Counted from the first letter of the stretch, positions 1-8,869 are shown. The stretch is DNA of 64,000 bases from JBDTSW01 sp963797835 (GCA_963797835.1 CAWCRN010000022.1:91509-155508), one strand, 5' to 3'. Numbers and translations: made by a program. Notes: a model not told the origin generated them from the letters alone.

Positions 1-1456
1 GCTCGCCCAGGCGCGAGCTGATCGCCCCCGGCTCCATCCACCGCCGCACCTCCACCCGCTCCTCGCGGGAGAGGAACCCCGCCACGAACAGCACCACCGG
101 GAACGCCAACCAGGCCAAGAGCCGCAGCGCGAACCCGTCCACCCCATCGGTCGGCAGCAGCAGGTCACCGCCCGCGATCAGCGCCGCGGAGACCGCGAGC
201 ACGAGCCCCAGCCGCCGCCACTCGTACGGGACGTGGAACAGCCGCTGGCTGAACACGTACATCAGCACCACCACGACGACGTAGGAGACCACCAGCGCGA
301 TCGCGGCGCCCACGATCCCCTCCTCGGGCACCAGCCAGAGGTTGAGCGCGATGTTGACCACCACGGCCGCCGCGGTCGCCGGCAGGCCGAACTCGGTCCG
401 ACCGGTGCGCCCGAGCACGACGACCATCGCCAGGTAGATCGCGTAGAGCGCGATCCCCGCCGCGATCGGTCCGATCACCTCGTAGGCGGCGAAGAACTCG
501 TCGGCGGCCAACACCCGCACCAGCCAGCGCGCCTCGAGCCACAGCCCGACCACGGCGAACGCCAGTACCGCCGAGAACCACGTGACCAGGAGGGCGTAGG
601 CGTTGCGCGCCTCGTCGTCGTCGCGGATCGAGTACGCGAGCGGCGGGAACGCGAGCTGGAACCCACGCGCCAGCACCTGGAGCCCGTTCGCGAACTTGAC
701 CGCCAGCGCGTAGAGCCCGGCCTCGGCGAGGCCGGCGAGGCGGACGATGATGATCCGGTCGATGAAGTTGAGCGAGTAGAGCGTCAGCTCGGCCGGCATC
801 GTCGGCAGCCCGAACCGGACCATCCGCCGCAGGAGGAGCACGTCGGGTACGAGGCTGAGCCGGCGCCGCTCCTTCCACAGGAGGTAGGCGAGGAAGAACA
901 CGCCGGTGCCGAACGTCCCCAGCAGGATCCCGTCGGCCCCCATGTCCTCGACGACCACCAGGTAGACGGTGAACGGGATCGTCACCAGGACGTTGATCAC
1001 GGTGATCGAGAAGTAGGCACGCGCCCGCTCGTCGAGGCGGAGCAGCGTGAGCGCGAACTCCCAGAGCGTCAGGGTCCAGAGGCCGAGGATCGCCAGGCGC
1101 GCCAGCCCGGCATCGGGCTCCTCGAGGAGCGCCTCCGAGATCGGCTCGGCGAAGGCGAGGGCGATCGCGGCCGCGATGGTCGTCGTCCACGCCAGCGAGG
1201 CGAAGCCCGTGGCCACGACGCGCTCGGGCCGCTCGCCGGCCAGGTAGTAGAAGCGCAGGATCGCCTCGATCACGCCGAAGCGGATCACGATCGACGCGGC
1301 GATCACCGATGCCAGCATCACCTCGGCGGCGCCGTAATCGGCCGGCGTCAGATACGCCGTGTAGATCGGCAGCAGGAAGACCGCGATCAGCTTCGAGACG
1401 ACGCTCGAGGCCGTGTACGCCGCGCCCGTCGTCGCCAGCCGCCGCAGGTAGGTCAT
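1..1456 (-). CDS. Wzx-like polysaccharide flippase, 3' end cut by window edge
   Basis: The frame opens at an ATG at 1456 and stays open to the window edge, giving about 485 residues without a stop; the family is usually 450-520 aa, so only the last residues are missing. The N-terminus starts MTYLRRLATTGAAYTA and runs into IAVFLLPIYTAYLTPADYG, typical of oligosaccharide flippases (MATE/MVF-like), and many hydrophobic helices follow, the last near LAFPVVLFVAGFL. By family it would flip lipid-linked oligosaccharide repeat units across the membrane. It lies 8 bp downstream of the O-antigen ligase gene on the same strand, which supports a joint role in surface glycan assembly. The substrate cannot be told from sequence. 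Confidence 0.85.
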   Translation of the reverse strand, partial: MTYLRRLATTGAAYTASSVVSKLIAVFLLPIYTAYLTPADYGAAEVMLASVIAASIVIRFGVIEAILRFYYLAGERPERVVATGFASLAWTTTIAAAIALAFAEPISEALLEEPDAGLARLAILGLWTLTLWEFALTLLRLDERARAYFSITVINVLVTIPFTVYLVVVEDMGADGILLGTFGTGVFFLAYLLWKERRRLSLVPDVLLLRRMVRFGLPTMPAELTLYSLNFIDRIIIVRLAGLAEAGLYALAVKFANGLQVLARGFQLAFPPLAYSIRDDDEARNAYALLVTWFSAVLAFAVVGLWLEARWLVRVLAADEFFAAYEVIGPIAAGIALYAIYLAMVVVLGRTGRTEFGLPATAAAVVVNIALNLWLVPEEGIVGAAIALVVSYVVVVVLMYVFSQRLFHVPYEWRRLGLVLAVSAALIAGGDLLLPTDGVDGFALRLLAWLAFPVVLFVAGFLSREERVEVRRWMEPGAISSRLGE

Positions 1457-1464
1457 CAGCCCAG

Positions 1465-2913
1465 TCAGCCCTCGAGCCGGCGCAGCCCGACCGCCACGCC
1501 CAGGACGGCCCAGGTCGCCGGGTCGGTGAGGAAGCTCGCGTAGCCCAGGCTGTGAACCATCAGCGCCACCGCGGCCGCCGCCGCGGCGGCGCGGCCCGGC
1601 GAGGACGTCACCCCCGATCCGAACAGGGTCCACAGCATCGCCACGAGCAGGCCCACGTAGACCAGCACGCCGGGGATCCCCTGCTCGGCCGCCACGTTGA
1701 TCGGCTCGGAGTGCGAGGCCGTGGTCTTCGTCTCACGGACCTCGTCGAAGAACGCGCGACCGAAGGCCCCCGAGCCCCAGCCGATGATCGGCTCTTCCTC
1801 GATCAGGTCGAAGCCCCCCTCGAGGAGTGCGCTGCGCCCGCTGGTCTCCTCGTCGAGGCCGCGAATGGGCCCGAGGTCGGAACGGTCGGCTCCGCCGGTG
1901 GTGGCGAAGACGATGCCGGTGAGGAGCACGGCCGCTCCGGCCAGCAGGCCTCCGCGCAGCCCGTAGCGCAGCACCGCCAGCACGCCCATGCCGGCGAGCA
2001 GCGCCGCCACGCTGGTGATCGAGTAGCTGAGCGCCAGGCCGGCCAGCATCAGCACTCCAGCGGCGGTGGCGAGCGCCGCCAGCCGGGCCCCGCGCGACCA
2101 GGCGATCGCCGCGCCCAGCGCGATCACGCCCAGCGCCAGGTACCGCCCCAGCACGTTCGGGTCGAAGAACAGCGAGTTGACGCGGAAGGCGGGCTTGAGC
2201 TGGTTCGAGTCGAGGAGCTCCTTGTTCAGGAACAGGTCGCGGGCCGCGTACTGGTAGAGGGCGACCAGAGCGACCCCCGCCCCGACGATCCCGATCGCGA
2301 CGATGGCCGCGGTCAGGTTGGTGCGGGTCCCATCGGACCTCGGTGAGCTGCGTGAAGAGGATCGCGAAGGGGACGAGGAAGAACCCGGCGTTCTCCACCG
2401 CGTTCGAGAAGTCCTCGCTGTAGATGGACTGGATCGCGTAGAGGACGAGCGTCGCCGCGAGCGCTCGCCGCAGCCACACCACGGCCGGCGACTTCCTCGC
2501 CCGGCTCTGACGGTGCGCTCGCTGCCCAGCCCGGCGACGAACGCCGACGCGATCACCAGGTAGAGGGGGACCAGGAGGTTCGAGGTCTCGCCCCCGATCT
2601 GGAGCGGCACCCGCAGCGCCAGCGCTCCGAAGACGAGCACCGGCAGAGCCCACTCGAACCGCCGCACGATGGCCGCGCCGACGCCGACGGCGGCCACCAG
2701 TCCCACGACCGCCGTCGCGATCAACGCCGGGCTGTCGCGGGCCTCCACCACCTGCGAGTCGTCCCAGACGTCGCCCAGCACGAGCAGCGGCGCGGCGACC
2801 AGGGCGACGCCCACCGCGACCGGCTGCCAGCGGGCGCGGGGAGCGATGATCGCGGCCGCCGCGGCGCCGCACGCGAGGAGCATCCCGACGACTCCGAGGA
2901 CGTCCGACATCAC
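1465..2913 (-). CDS. O-antigen ligase/polymerase family membrane protein (two frame breaks)
   Basis: This is a multi-pass protein of about 482 residues with a long extracytoplasmic loop. The second half carries FDPNVLGRYLALG and EEEPIIGWGSGAFG, followed by a HSEPINVAAEQGIPG-type segment, the usual signature of Wzy_C O-antigen ligases that join or polymerise glycan units at the outer face of the membrane. The start ATG overlaps the stop of the upstream gene by 4 bp. Between about 2510 and 2340 the natural protein (IQSIYSEDFSNAVENAG) is read in another frame, so two compensating single-base indels are present. They look like sequencing errors, because the sequence on both sides and between them is coding-like. 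Confidence 0.8.
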   Translation of the reverse strand: MMSDVLGVVGMLLACGAAAAAIIAPRARWQPVAVGVALVAAPLLVLGDVWDDSQVVEARDSPALIATAVVGLVAAVGVGAAIVRRFEWALPVLVFGALALRVPLQIGGETSNLLVPLYLVIASAFVAGLGSERTVRAGRGSRRPWCGCGERSRRRSSSTRSSPSTARTSRTRWRTPGSSSSPSRSSSRSSPRSDGTRTNLTAAIVAIGIVGAGVALVALYQYAARDLFLNKELLDSNQLKPAFRVNSLFFDPNVLGRYLALGVIALGAAIAWSRGARLAALATAAGVLMLAGLALSYSITSVAALLAGMGVLAVLRYGLRGGLLAGAAVLLTGIVFATTGGADRSDLGPIRGLDEETSGRSALLEGGFDLIEEEPIIGWGSGAFGRAFFDEVRETKTTASHSEPINVAAEQGIPGVLVYVGLLVAMLWTLFGSGVTSSPGRAAAAAAAVALMVHSLGYASFLTDPATWAVLGVAVGLRRLEG

Positions 2914-3365
2914 CCGCCCTCCCCGTCCTGGGTCCGCTCCGGCTCCTGCGGCGGCGGGCGCAGCAGGTCCATGCGCTTGGGGAAGACCATGTCGCGGCCG
3001 CTCTCGGGGAGGACCACCCGCAGGCGGTAGCGCCCGACTGGAGCCGGGTCACCCTCGTCGGTGGTGGCGTCCCACAGGTAGGTGACGGGCTCGCCCTCCG
3101 TGAGCGCCACGTCCTCGTCCAGCGTCTTCACCAGCACCAGGTCCCGCCCGACGATGTAGACCTCGGCGTGCGGGTCGCTCTCGCGGACGAAGAACTGGAT
3201 CTCGGCCTTGTCGCGGACCCCGTCCCCGTTGGGCGTGATCACGTCCGGCAGACGCAGGACCTCGAGCACGAGCTCCGGCGACCGCGAGCCCACCACCAGC
3301 ACCGTGGCCGCCAGCGCCGCCGCGAACAGGGCTATGAAGAGGGCCGTTGCCCGCGACGGCCTCAT
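2910..3365 (-). CDS. membrane-anchored protein with FlgD-Ig/gliding-type repeat motif
   Basis: This 151-residue protein has an N-terminal membrane anchor (residues about 8-26) and a predicted beta-sandwich outside. Residues about 41-52 read VITPNGDGVRDK, the calcium-binding-like TPNGDG(V/I)xD motif found in FlgD-type Ig and C-terminal sorting domains, and GRYRLRVVLP near residue 110 matches the end of such a domain. The stop overlaps the O-antigen ligase start (ATGA), so the two are probably translationally coupled. Its role in the polysaccharide cluster is unknown; a cell-surface binding or scaffold function is inference. Confidence 0.7.
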   Translation of the reverse strand: MRPSRATALFIALFAAALAATVLVVGSRSPELVLEVLRLPDVITPNGDGVRDKAEIQFFVRESDPHAEVYIVGRDLVLVKTLDEDVALTEGEPVTYLWDATTDEGDPAPVGRYRLRVVLPESGRDMVFPKRMDLLRPPPQEPERTQDGEGG

Positions 3366-3373
3366 TGACGCCG

Positions 3374-4162
3374 CTAGTTGCCCGCGCCGGGGTCCGACCC
3401 GGCCCTGTCCTGACCCGCGATGACGACGAGGTCGGCCCCGTCGGCTAGGCGCTGCGCCTGGCGGTCGATCGGCTGGACGGGGACCGCGCCGAGCTTCGCC
3501 GAGAGGCGGCGCGCGGCCCGCTCGGAGCCGGGCTCGAACAGGACGACCGTCTGATCAACCGGCTCCGGAAAGGTCGTAACGGCCCCCAGCGCGAAGTCGT
3601 TCGCCTTGACGTCGTCCCCCACCTTCGCGCCGAGGCCGGGGACGGTCGTCCCGTTCAGGACCGCCACCGAAACGCCGGACGTGTCCACCCGGGCCGCCTT
3701 CGGCGCGCCCTCGTCGGTCTCCAGCAGGAGCTGGGAGCCGAAGATCCCGCCCACGGCGAGCAGGACCGCGCCCGCGGCGATCGCGGCAAGCCACTTGGGC
3801 TGAGTGACTCGATCGCGGAACCGGCGCCACCTTGGGTGCGGCAGGAGCGCCGCCCGCTCCATCGTCACCCGCTCCAACGCCGGGCGCTCGCTCGTCACGC
3901 GCGCCGCGGCGCCGCTGGGCTCCGTGACCTCCGCGGGCTGCTCGCCCGTCAGCCGCTCCAGCTCTGCCTCGGCGCGATCGAGGATCTGCTCGCTCGAGGC
4001 GGTGTCGGCGACCGGATGCTCGGGCTCGCGGTCCATCCAGTCGACCAGGCGCTTCAGGTCGCGCCGCTGGGAGAAATAGAGGGGCAGGAGGAGGACGATC
4101 CCGATGCCCGCCGCGATCGCGATCAGCGCCCCGGCCTGGTCGACTACGTCGGTGATCTCCAT
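3374..4162 (-). CDS. membrane protein with stand-alone LytR_C domain (copy 2)
   Basis: This 262-residue protein has an N-terminal membrane helix (about residues 12-29), a cytoplasmic Glu-rich helical stretch, a second helix (about 125-146) and an external C-terminal domain. That domain starts SVAVLNGTTVPGLG and continues to VVLFEPGSERAARRL and DLVVIAGQD, the LytR_C (LytR/CpsA/Psr C-terminal) fold. No LCP catalytic domain is present, so it is not itself a glycopolymer transferase. It is a tandem paralogue of the gene immediately upstream (10 bp gap). Its position in the polysaccharide cluster suggests a partner of LCP enzymes or of glycan export, which is inference. Confidence 0.75.
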   Translation of the reverse strand: MEITDVVDQAGALIAIAAGIGIVLLLPLYFSQRRDLKRLVDWMDREPEHPVADTASSEQILDRAEAELERLTGEQPAEVTEPSGAAARVTSERPALERVTMERAALLPHPRWRRFRDRVTQPKWLAAIAAGAVLLAVGGIFGSQLLLETDEGAPKAARVDTSGVSVAVLNGTTVPGLGAKVGDDVKANDFALGAVTTFPEPVDQTVVLFEPGSERAARRLSAKLGAVPVQPIDRQAQRLADGADLVVIAGQDRAGSDPGAGN

Positions 4163-4171
4163 GTCGATCGG

Positions 4172-4915
4172 CTAGAACTGCGCGTCGTCGGCGCCGATCA
4201 CGAGGACGAGCGGCGAGCCCTTGGCCGTCTGCTGGACATCCGGGCCGACCTCCGCGGTCTGGGTCTCGCCGAGCTGCTTCTCGATCTTCCGGGCGAGCTG
4301 GGCCGCGTCGCCCTCCTTGCCGGGCTTGAACATGACCACCGTCTCCGGGAATCCGGCCGGGGCGTTGGTGCGGACCCCAAGCGGATACCCGAGCTGCTTG
4401 ACCACCTCGTCGGCGACCTTGTCGGCGAGCCCGGGAACGCCGACGACCTCGTCGGTCTGGGTCGCGTTCAGGACCGCCACCTCCGGCTTATCCTCCTTCC
4501 TCTTCTCCGCCTTGGCGGTGCCGGCCCCGTCGCCGTCGCCGCCGATGAGGCCGAAGCCGCTGGTGAGCACCCCGGCCGCGATCACCGCGGCGCCCAGCAG
4601 GCCGAGGATGATGCGCCCGTCGATCGGCAGGTGGCGGTCGAATGTCTCGTAGCGCGACCCCACGAAGCCGGTGATCGCGGCCCATGCACGCGAGAAGCGG
4701 CCCGGGCCCCTTCTCCTCGCCGTCTCCTCCCCTCGCGCCTCGGCTGCGGCCAGGGACGCGTCCGCGGCCTCCTTGGCGCGTTCGGGGGCGCGGCCCGCCC
4801 ACTCCCGAAGGCGCCGCAGGTCGCGCGACTGCTGGAACAGGAGGAAGGCGAGGACCGCGAGGCCGACGAAGGCCGCCAGGCCCACGAACGGCCCGATCTT
4901 CTCGATCAGGTCCAT
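4172..4915 (-). CDS. membrane protein with stand-alone LytR_C domain (copy 1)
   Basis: The 247-residue protein has the same plan as its downstream neighbour: an N-terminal helix (VGLAAFVGLAVLAFLLF), an Ala/Arg/Glu-rich cytoplasmic helix, a second membrane helix (about residues 103-125) and an external LytR_C domain starting VAVLNATQTDEVVGVPG and ending SPLVLVIGADDAQF. The two genes are clearly tandem duplicates with diverged linkers. No catalytic LCP residues are visible. It follows the CapD-type gene on the same strand and is probably co-transcribed with it. Function beyond membership of the LytR_C family is unknown. Confidence 0.75.
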   Translation of the reverse strand: MDLIEKIGPFVGLAAFVGLAVLAFLLFQQSRDLRRLREWAGRAPERAKEAADASLAAAEARGEETARRRGPGRFSRAWAAITGFVGSRYETFDRHLPIDGRIILGLLGAAVIAAGVLTSGFGLIGGDGDGAGTAKAEKRKEDKPEVAVLNATQTDEVVGVPGLADKVADEVVKQLGYPLGVRTNAPAGFPETVVMFKPGKEGDAAQLARKIEKQLGETQTAEVGPDVQQTAKGSPLVLVIGADDAQF

Positions 4916-4929
4916 ATGAGGACGGGAAG

Positions 4930-4981
4930 GTTAGGCGTAGACCCCGACAGGGGGTCGGCCGGCGTCGCCGGCGTTAGGCGT
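4930..4981. repeat. palindrome-rich 34-bp insert between 9-bp direct repeats
   Basis: The 9-mer GTTAGGCGT occurs at 4930-4938 and again at 4973-4981. The 34 bases between hold two hairpins: GACCCC/GGGGTC with a 5-nt spacer, and GCCGGC/GCCGGC. Each copy of the 9-mer carries a minus-strand TAA. The upstream copy contains the probable stop of the dehydratase gene. A small mobile palindrome with a target-site duplication, or a terminator, are both possible. Confidence 0.45.
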
Positions 4982-6864
4982 CCAGCTCGACGGCGGCGGT
5001 CGACTCGGCTCCGCCCACGAGCTCGACCACGTGGTGCGGCGAGGTTCGTTTCGTCGCCCGAGGCCACCATCGCCTCCAGCTCGGCGACCGTGCGCTCGAC
5101 CCAGTCGGCGTTGAGCGGATGCAGACGCGCTGCCCGCACGATCCGATCGGTTGCGGTCGGGCGGGCCTCCTCGTCGGCGTTGAACAGCTCCTCGTGGATC
5201 TTCTCCCCCGGCCTCGGCCCGGTGAACTCGATCGCGATGTCCGTCTCCGGCTCCTGGCCCGCCAGGGTGATCATGTTGCGAGCCAGGTCCACGATCCGGA
5301 CCGGCTCGCCCATCTCCAGCACGAACACCTCGCCCGAGGCTCCGCCGAGGTCGGCCGCCTGGATCACGAGCTGGACCGCCTCGGGGATGGTCATGAAGTA
5401 GCGGGTCATCTCCGGGTGGGTCACGGTCACCGGCCCGCCTCGCTCGATCTGCGAGCGGAAGATCGGGACCACGCTGCCCGACGAGGCCAGCACGTTGCCG
5501 AATCGCACGCTGATGAACCGGGTGCGCGGGTGGCGCTGGCCCGCCGCGGCCATGATCCACTCCGCCATCGCCTTCGAGGCGCCCATCACGGTCTGCGGGT
5601 TCACCGCCTTGTCGGTCGAGACGAGCACGAACCGCTCGGCGCCGGCGACCGCTGCCGTCTCGGCGGTGACCCGGGTCGCGATCGCGTTGTTGCGCACGGC
5701 CTCGAGCGGGTTCGACTCCATCAGCGCCACGTGCTTGTAGGCGGCGGCGTGGAAGACGACCTCCGGCTTGAACCGCTGCATGACCTCGAGCATCCGGTCG
5801 CCCTCCTTGCAGTCGGCCAGCACGGACTCGACCGCGGTGAAGTGCCACTCGCCGGTCAGCTCGCGGTCGATCTCGAACAGCGGGCCCTCGGCGTGGTCGA
5901 GCAGGACCAGCAGACGAGGCCGGACCCGGGCGATCTGCCGCGACAGCTCGGCGCCGATCGAGCCGCCGGCGCCGGTCACAAGCACGATCCGGTCCTGGAG
6001 GTACGCGCCCACCCGGTCGAGCTCCATCACCACCGGGTCGCGGCCGAGGACGTCCTCGACCTGCACCTCGCGGAGCTGGCGGGTGAGCTGGACGCCGCCC
6101 CGCAGCAGCTCGAACACCGTGGGCAGGGTCTGCACACGGATGTCGCGCTCGCGGCAGGCGTGGACCACCTTCGCCCGCAGGGTCCCGGGAGCAGAGGGGA
6201 TCGCGATGAAGACGTCATCGGGCTTCATCCGGTCGCAGATCTCGCCGATCTGGTCGGTGGTCCCGAGCACCTCCAGGCCGAGGTTCCGCATGCCGCGCTT
6301 GCGGGGGTCGTCGTCGATGAAGCCGATCGCCCGGTTGCCGAGGTTGGGGTTGAGCTGCATCTCGCGGACGACCATCTGGCCCCCCGAGCCGGCACCGACG
6401 ATGAGCACCCGGCGCGCCTTGCGGCGCTGGGTGGCACGGGCGGGGCGCTCGGCGATCGTGCGGCGGAGCAGCCGGGCGCCGCCGGTCATCACGGTCAGCA
6501 GGAGGAAGTCGAAGACCACGACCGAGCGCGGCAGGTCGTCGGGATATGGCTGCGCGATCGCGAAGACGAGCACCAGCAGGGCCACGGCGACGAACGCGGC
6601 CCGAACCAGCGGCCAGAGGTCGGGCAGGCGGAAGTAGCGCCACCACTTCTGGTGCTGGCCGAACAGCTCGTACACGGCGGCCTGGCCCAGCGCGACGAAC
6701 GCGATCGAGCCGAAGAGCATGTCCTCGTAGCGCTCGGGGATGCCCCCGGGGACGTCCAGGAAGCGCAGGTTGAAGGCGAGCGCGAACGCGCCGGCCGCCA
6801 GCAGGGCGTCGACCACGAACTGAAGCGCACGCCGCCTGATGGAGGGATCACGCCAGCGCGACAT
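4974..6864 (-). CDS. CapD/WbpM-type nucleotide-sugar 4,6-dehydratase, membrane-bound
   Basis: This is a polysaccharide-biosynthesis SDR of about 625-650 residues. Four or five N-terminal membrane helices (to about residue 130) are followed by a CoA-binding-like Rossmann domain (VLIVGAGSGGQMV near 155) and then the catalytic Rossmann domain (LVTGAGGSIGAEL near 297). The active-site stretch STDKAVNPQTVMGASK (about 416-431) has the SxK-type arrangement of this family, not YxxxK. It should convert a UDP- or GDP-HexNAc to a 4-keto-6-deoxy sugar. The intact frame runs on to 4906, but from about 5050 another frame reads HHVVELVGGAESTAAVELDA and stops at 4974. This is the likelier true end, implying one indel. 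A TAAACT box lies 8 nt before the ATG. Confidence 0.85.
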
Positions 6865-6872
6865 CGCCCCCG

Positions 6873-6907
6873 AGTTTAGAGGCGAACCGCAAGGCCCCGC
6901 CTATGAT
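6873..6907. promoter_or_regulatory. divergent -10 boxes for the dehydratase and dedA genes
   Basis: The minus-strand TAAACT (6878-6873) sits 8 nt before the ATG at 6864. The plus-strand TATGAT (6902-6907) sits 11 nt before the ATG at 6919. Both would give transcripts that start at or a few bases before the start codon. Confidence 0.5.
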
Positions 6908-6918
6908 CCACGCCCTGC

Positions 6919-7554
6919 ATGACCGACTTCATCGTCGACCCGATCGTCGAGTTTGCGACGGACTTCATCGATGCGGTGGGCCTGTTCGGCGTCTTCTTCC
7001 TGATGCTGCTCGAATCCGCGTGCCTACCCGTGCCCAGCGAGGCGATCATGCTCTTCGCCGGGTTCAACGTCTCCGAGGGGGACATGACCCTGTTCGGGAT
7101 CGTCGCGGCGGGCGTGCTCGGCAACGTGGTCGGCTCGTGGCTGGCCTGGGCCGCCGGGTACTACGGCCGCATGGAGCTGCTGGAGAAGAACCGGCTGATC
7201 CACATCAACCACAAGCACCTCGACTGGGCCGACTCGTGGTTCCAGCGTCACGGCGACGCCACCGTGTTCTTCGCCCGGATGCTGCCGATCATCCGCACCT
7301 TCATCTCGTTGCCCGCGGGGATCGCCCGGATGCCGTTCTGGCGCTTCACGCTCCTCACCCTCCTGGGCTGCATCCCGTGGGTACTGATGCTGGGCGTGAT
7401 CGGCAAGGAGGTGGGCGACCAATGGGAGGAGTGGCGGGACTACCTGCACTACGGCGACTACGTCGTCTTCGCCGCGGTCGTCGGCGGCATCATCTACCTG
7501 CTGATCCGCCGCCGTCGCGGCGGAACCCCGGGCCCGGCCGAGGCGGGCCCATAG
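6919..7554 (+). CDS. DedA/VTT-domain membrane protein
   Basis: This 211-residue polytopic protein matches the DedA family. It has an early ESACLPVPSEAIM segment, then FFARMLPIIRTFISLPAG (about 115-132), which carries the conserved Arg and Pro residues, and finally MPFWRFTLLTLLGC. DedA proteins have recently been shown to move undecaprenyl phosphate or phosphatidylethanolamine across the membrane. The next gene, 18 bp downstream, encodes an undecaprenyl-diphosphatase-like enzyme, so a lipid-carrier recycling pair is a good inference. The short distance to a TATGAT box suggests a nearly leaderless mRNA. The last 15 residues are Arg/Gly/Pro-rich and probably cytoplasmic. Confidence 0.9.
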   Translation: MTDFIVDPIVEFATDFIDAVGLFGVFFLMLLESACLPVPSEAIMLFAGFNVSEGDMTLFGIVAAGVLGNVVGSWLAWAAGYYGRMELLEKNRLIHINHKHLDWADSWFQRHGDATVFFARMLPIIRTFISLPAGIARMPFWRFTLLTLLGCIPWVLMLGVIGKEVGDQWEEWRDYLHYGDYVVFAAVVGGIIYLLIRRRRGGTPGPAEAGP

Positions 7555-7571
7555 CGCCCGACGGCGCGGCC

Positions 7572-8402
7572 TTGGGGAGCGCCGCCGACACACCGGGCCT
7601 CGGCCCCGCCCAGGCCGCACTCCTGGGCGCGATCCAGGGGCCGGCCGAGCTACTGCCGGTGTCCAGCTCGGCACACCTGAACCTCGTCCCGTGGCTGCTC
7701 GGCTGGCGCTGGCATGACGCCGAGCCGGAGTCACGGAAGAGCTTCGAGGTCGCCGTCCACGCGGGGGGCGCGGCGGCGCTCGTGATCGGGCAGCGCAGGC
7801 TGATCGCCAGCGAGCTGCGCTCGTTCGACCTGCGCCGGGCGGCCGTGGTCGCGCTCTCCTTCGTGCCGCCCGCCGTCGTCGGTTACCGCTTCGAGCGCCA
7901 GATCGAGGGCCGCTTCGGCGGGCCGGGCGCAACGGCGGCGGGCCTGGTGGCCGGCTCCCTCCTGATGCTCGCGGCCGACCGGCGCCCCCAGGACCGTGGG
8001 CCGGGCGATGCCGGCGCGCTCGACGGCCTGGCGCTGGGCCTGGCGCAGGCCACCGCGCTCATCCCCGGCGTCTCGCGCAACGGCGCCACGCTCGCGGCCG
8101 CCCGCTGTCGCGGGTTCACGCGCGAGCAGGCGAACCTGCTCTCGCGCACGGTGGCGCTGCCGGTGATCGTGGGCGCCGCCGCGCTCAAGGGTGCCCGCCT
8201 GCGCCGCCGCGGCGTCCGAGCGGGGCTGGGACAGGCCCTCGCCGCCGGCGTCGGCGCCTCCTTCCTCTCCACCCTCGCGTCGCAGCGCCTGATCGACCTG
8301 GTCGAGCGCGACCGCGCCCTGTGGCCCTACGCGGCGTACCGGGTGGGCCTGGCGGCCGCCGTGATCGCGCGCCTGCCGGCGCGCTCGGCTATGGGACGGT
8401 GA
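7572..8402 (+). CDS. uppP: undecaprenyl-diphosphatase-like protein (BacA/UppP family)
   Basis: The protein is about 276 residues, the usual family length, if it begins at the TTG at 7572; no ATG or GTG is available before the conserved region. Motif 1 is QGPAELLPVSSSAHL, matching the QG(x)TE(F/L)LPVSSSGH consensus with Pro and Ala replacements, and motif 2 is PGVSRNGATLAAA. The catalytic Glu, Ser and Arg positions are therefore kept. The family dephosphorylates undecaprenyl pyrophosphate at the membrane to recycle the carrier for peptidoglycan and polysaccharide. The divergence (QGPAE, SRNG) suggests a paralogue rather than the housekeeping copy. It is probably co-transcribed with the DedA gene. 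Its end overlaps the convergent secreted-protein gene by 14 bp. Confidence 0.85.
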   Translation: MGSAADTPGLGPAQAALLGAIQGPAELLPVSSSAHLNLVPWLLGWRWHDAEPESRKSFEVAVHAGGAAALVIGQRRLIASELRSFDLRRAAVVALSFVPPAVVGYRFERQIEGRFGGPGATAAGLVAGSLLMLAADRRPQDRGPGDAGALDGLALGLAQATALIPGVSRNGATLAAARCRGFTREQANLLSRTVALPVIVGAAALKGARLRRRGVRAGLGQALAAGVGASFLSTLASQRLIDLVERDRALWPYAAYRVGLAAAVIARLPARSAMGR

Positions 8403-8784
8403 TCGGCGGCGAGGTCGCGGGGTCGCACTGGCCCGCGCCCAGCTTCTTCCTGGTGACCTTCGCCCTGTAATCGCCCGAGGGGATCGGCGGCCCGCCGCGC
8501 TTGTTCGGGTTGTAGTACAGCCTCCAGACCCCGTTGTTGGTGGTCTTGGTGTCGGTGGCGATGTGCTCGAAGGGACCGCCGACGCTGTAGTACAGCTTCA
8601 CCTTCCGGTCGCCCACGCAGGCGCCACGCGGCGAGTCAACGATGCCCTGGAGCGCATTCCTAGGAGGGTCGTTGTTGACCTCGATCGTGACCGACGACGG
8701 TGCGGCGACGGCCTGCGGTGCGGCGACGGCCGCGGCGATGAAAGCGGACATCAGGGCGGCGGCGATCAGGCGGTGTCTCTGCAC
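8389..8784 (-). CDS. small secreted protein of unknown function
   Basis: A GTG at 8784 is preceded by AAGGAGG at a 5-nt spacing, which fixes the start even though the frame is open further upstream. The 131-residue product starts MQRHRLIAAALMSAFIA and continues to AVAAPQAVAA, a clear Sec signal peptide with cleavage near residue 28. The mature part of about 103 residues resembles a single beta-sandwich domain (VTIEVNNDPPRNALQG, KVKLYYSVGG, GVWRLYYN, SGDYRAKVTRK) and contains two Cys that could pair. It looks like a cell-surface Ig-like or carbohydrate-binding fold, but I do not recognise a named family. Confidence 0.7.
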   Translation of the reverse strand: MQRHRLIAAALMSAFIAAAVAAPQAVAAPSSVTIEVNNDPPRNALQGIVDSPRGACVGDRKVKLYYSVGGPFEHIATDTKTTNNGVWRLYYNPNKRGGPPIPSGDYRAKVTRKKLGAGQCDPATSPPITVP

Positions 8785-8869
8785 GTGTTCCTCCTTGATC
8801 AACGTCTGCAGTACAGCGACCCTACCCCCGAGTCCATGCGGGGTCAACCATTCCGGTTGAATCCGCACC

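Noticed and set aside
165..1190. A long minus-strand frame rich in Arg, Pro, Gly and Asp
   Set aside because: It is the shifted shadow of the flippase gene, whose true frame has clear membrane helices and runs to the window edge.
233..2346. Long plus-strand frames opposite the polysaccharide genes
   Set aside because: Composition is Arg/Glu/Gln/Asp/His-rich with no motifs, as expected of antisense frames in very GC-rich DNA.
4937..4953. Third copy of palindromic family 1
   Set aside because: It shares only GACCCC/GGGGTC arms and lacks the 13-bp arm and core of the family.
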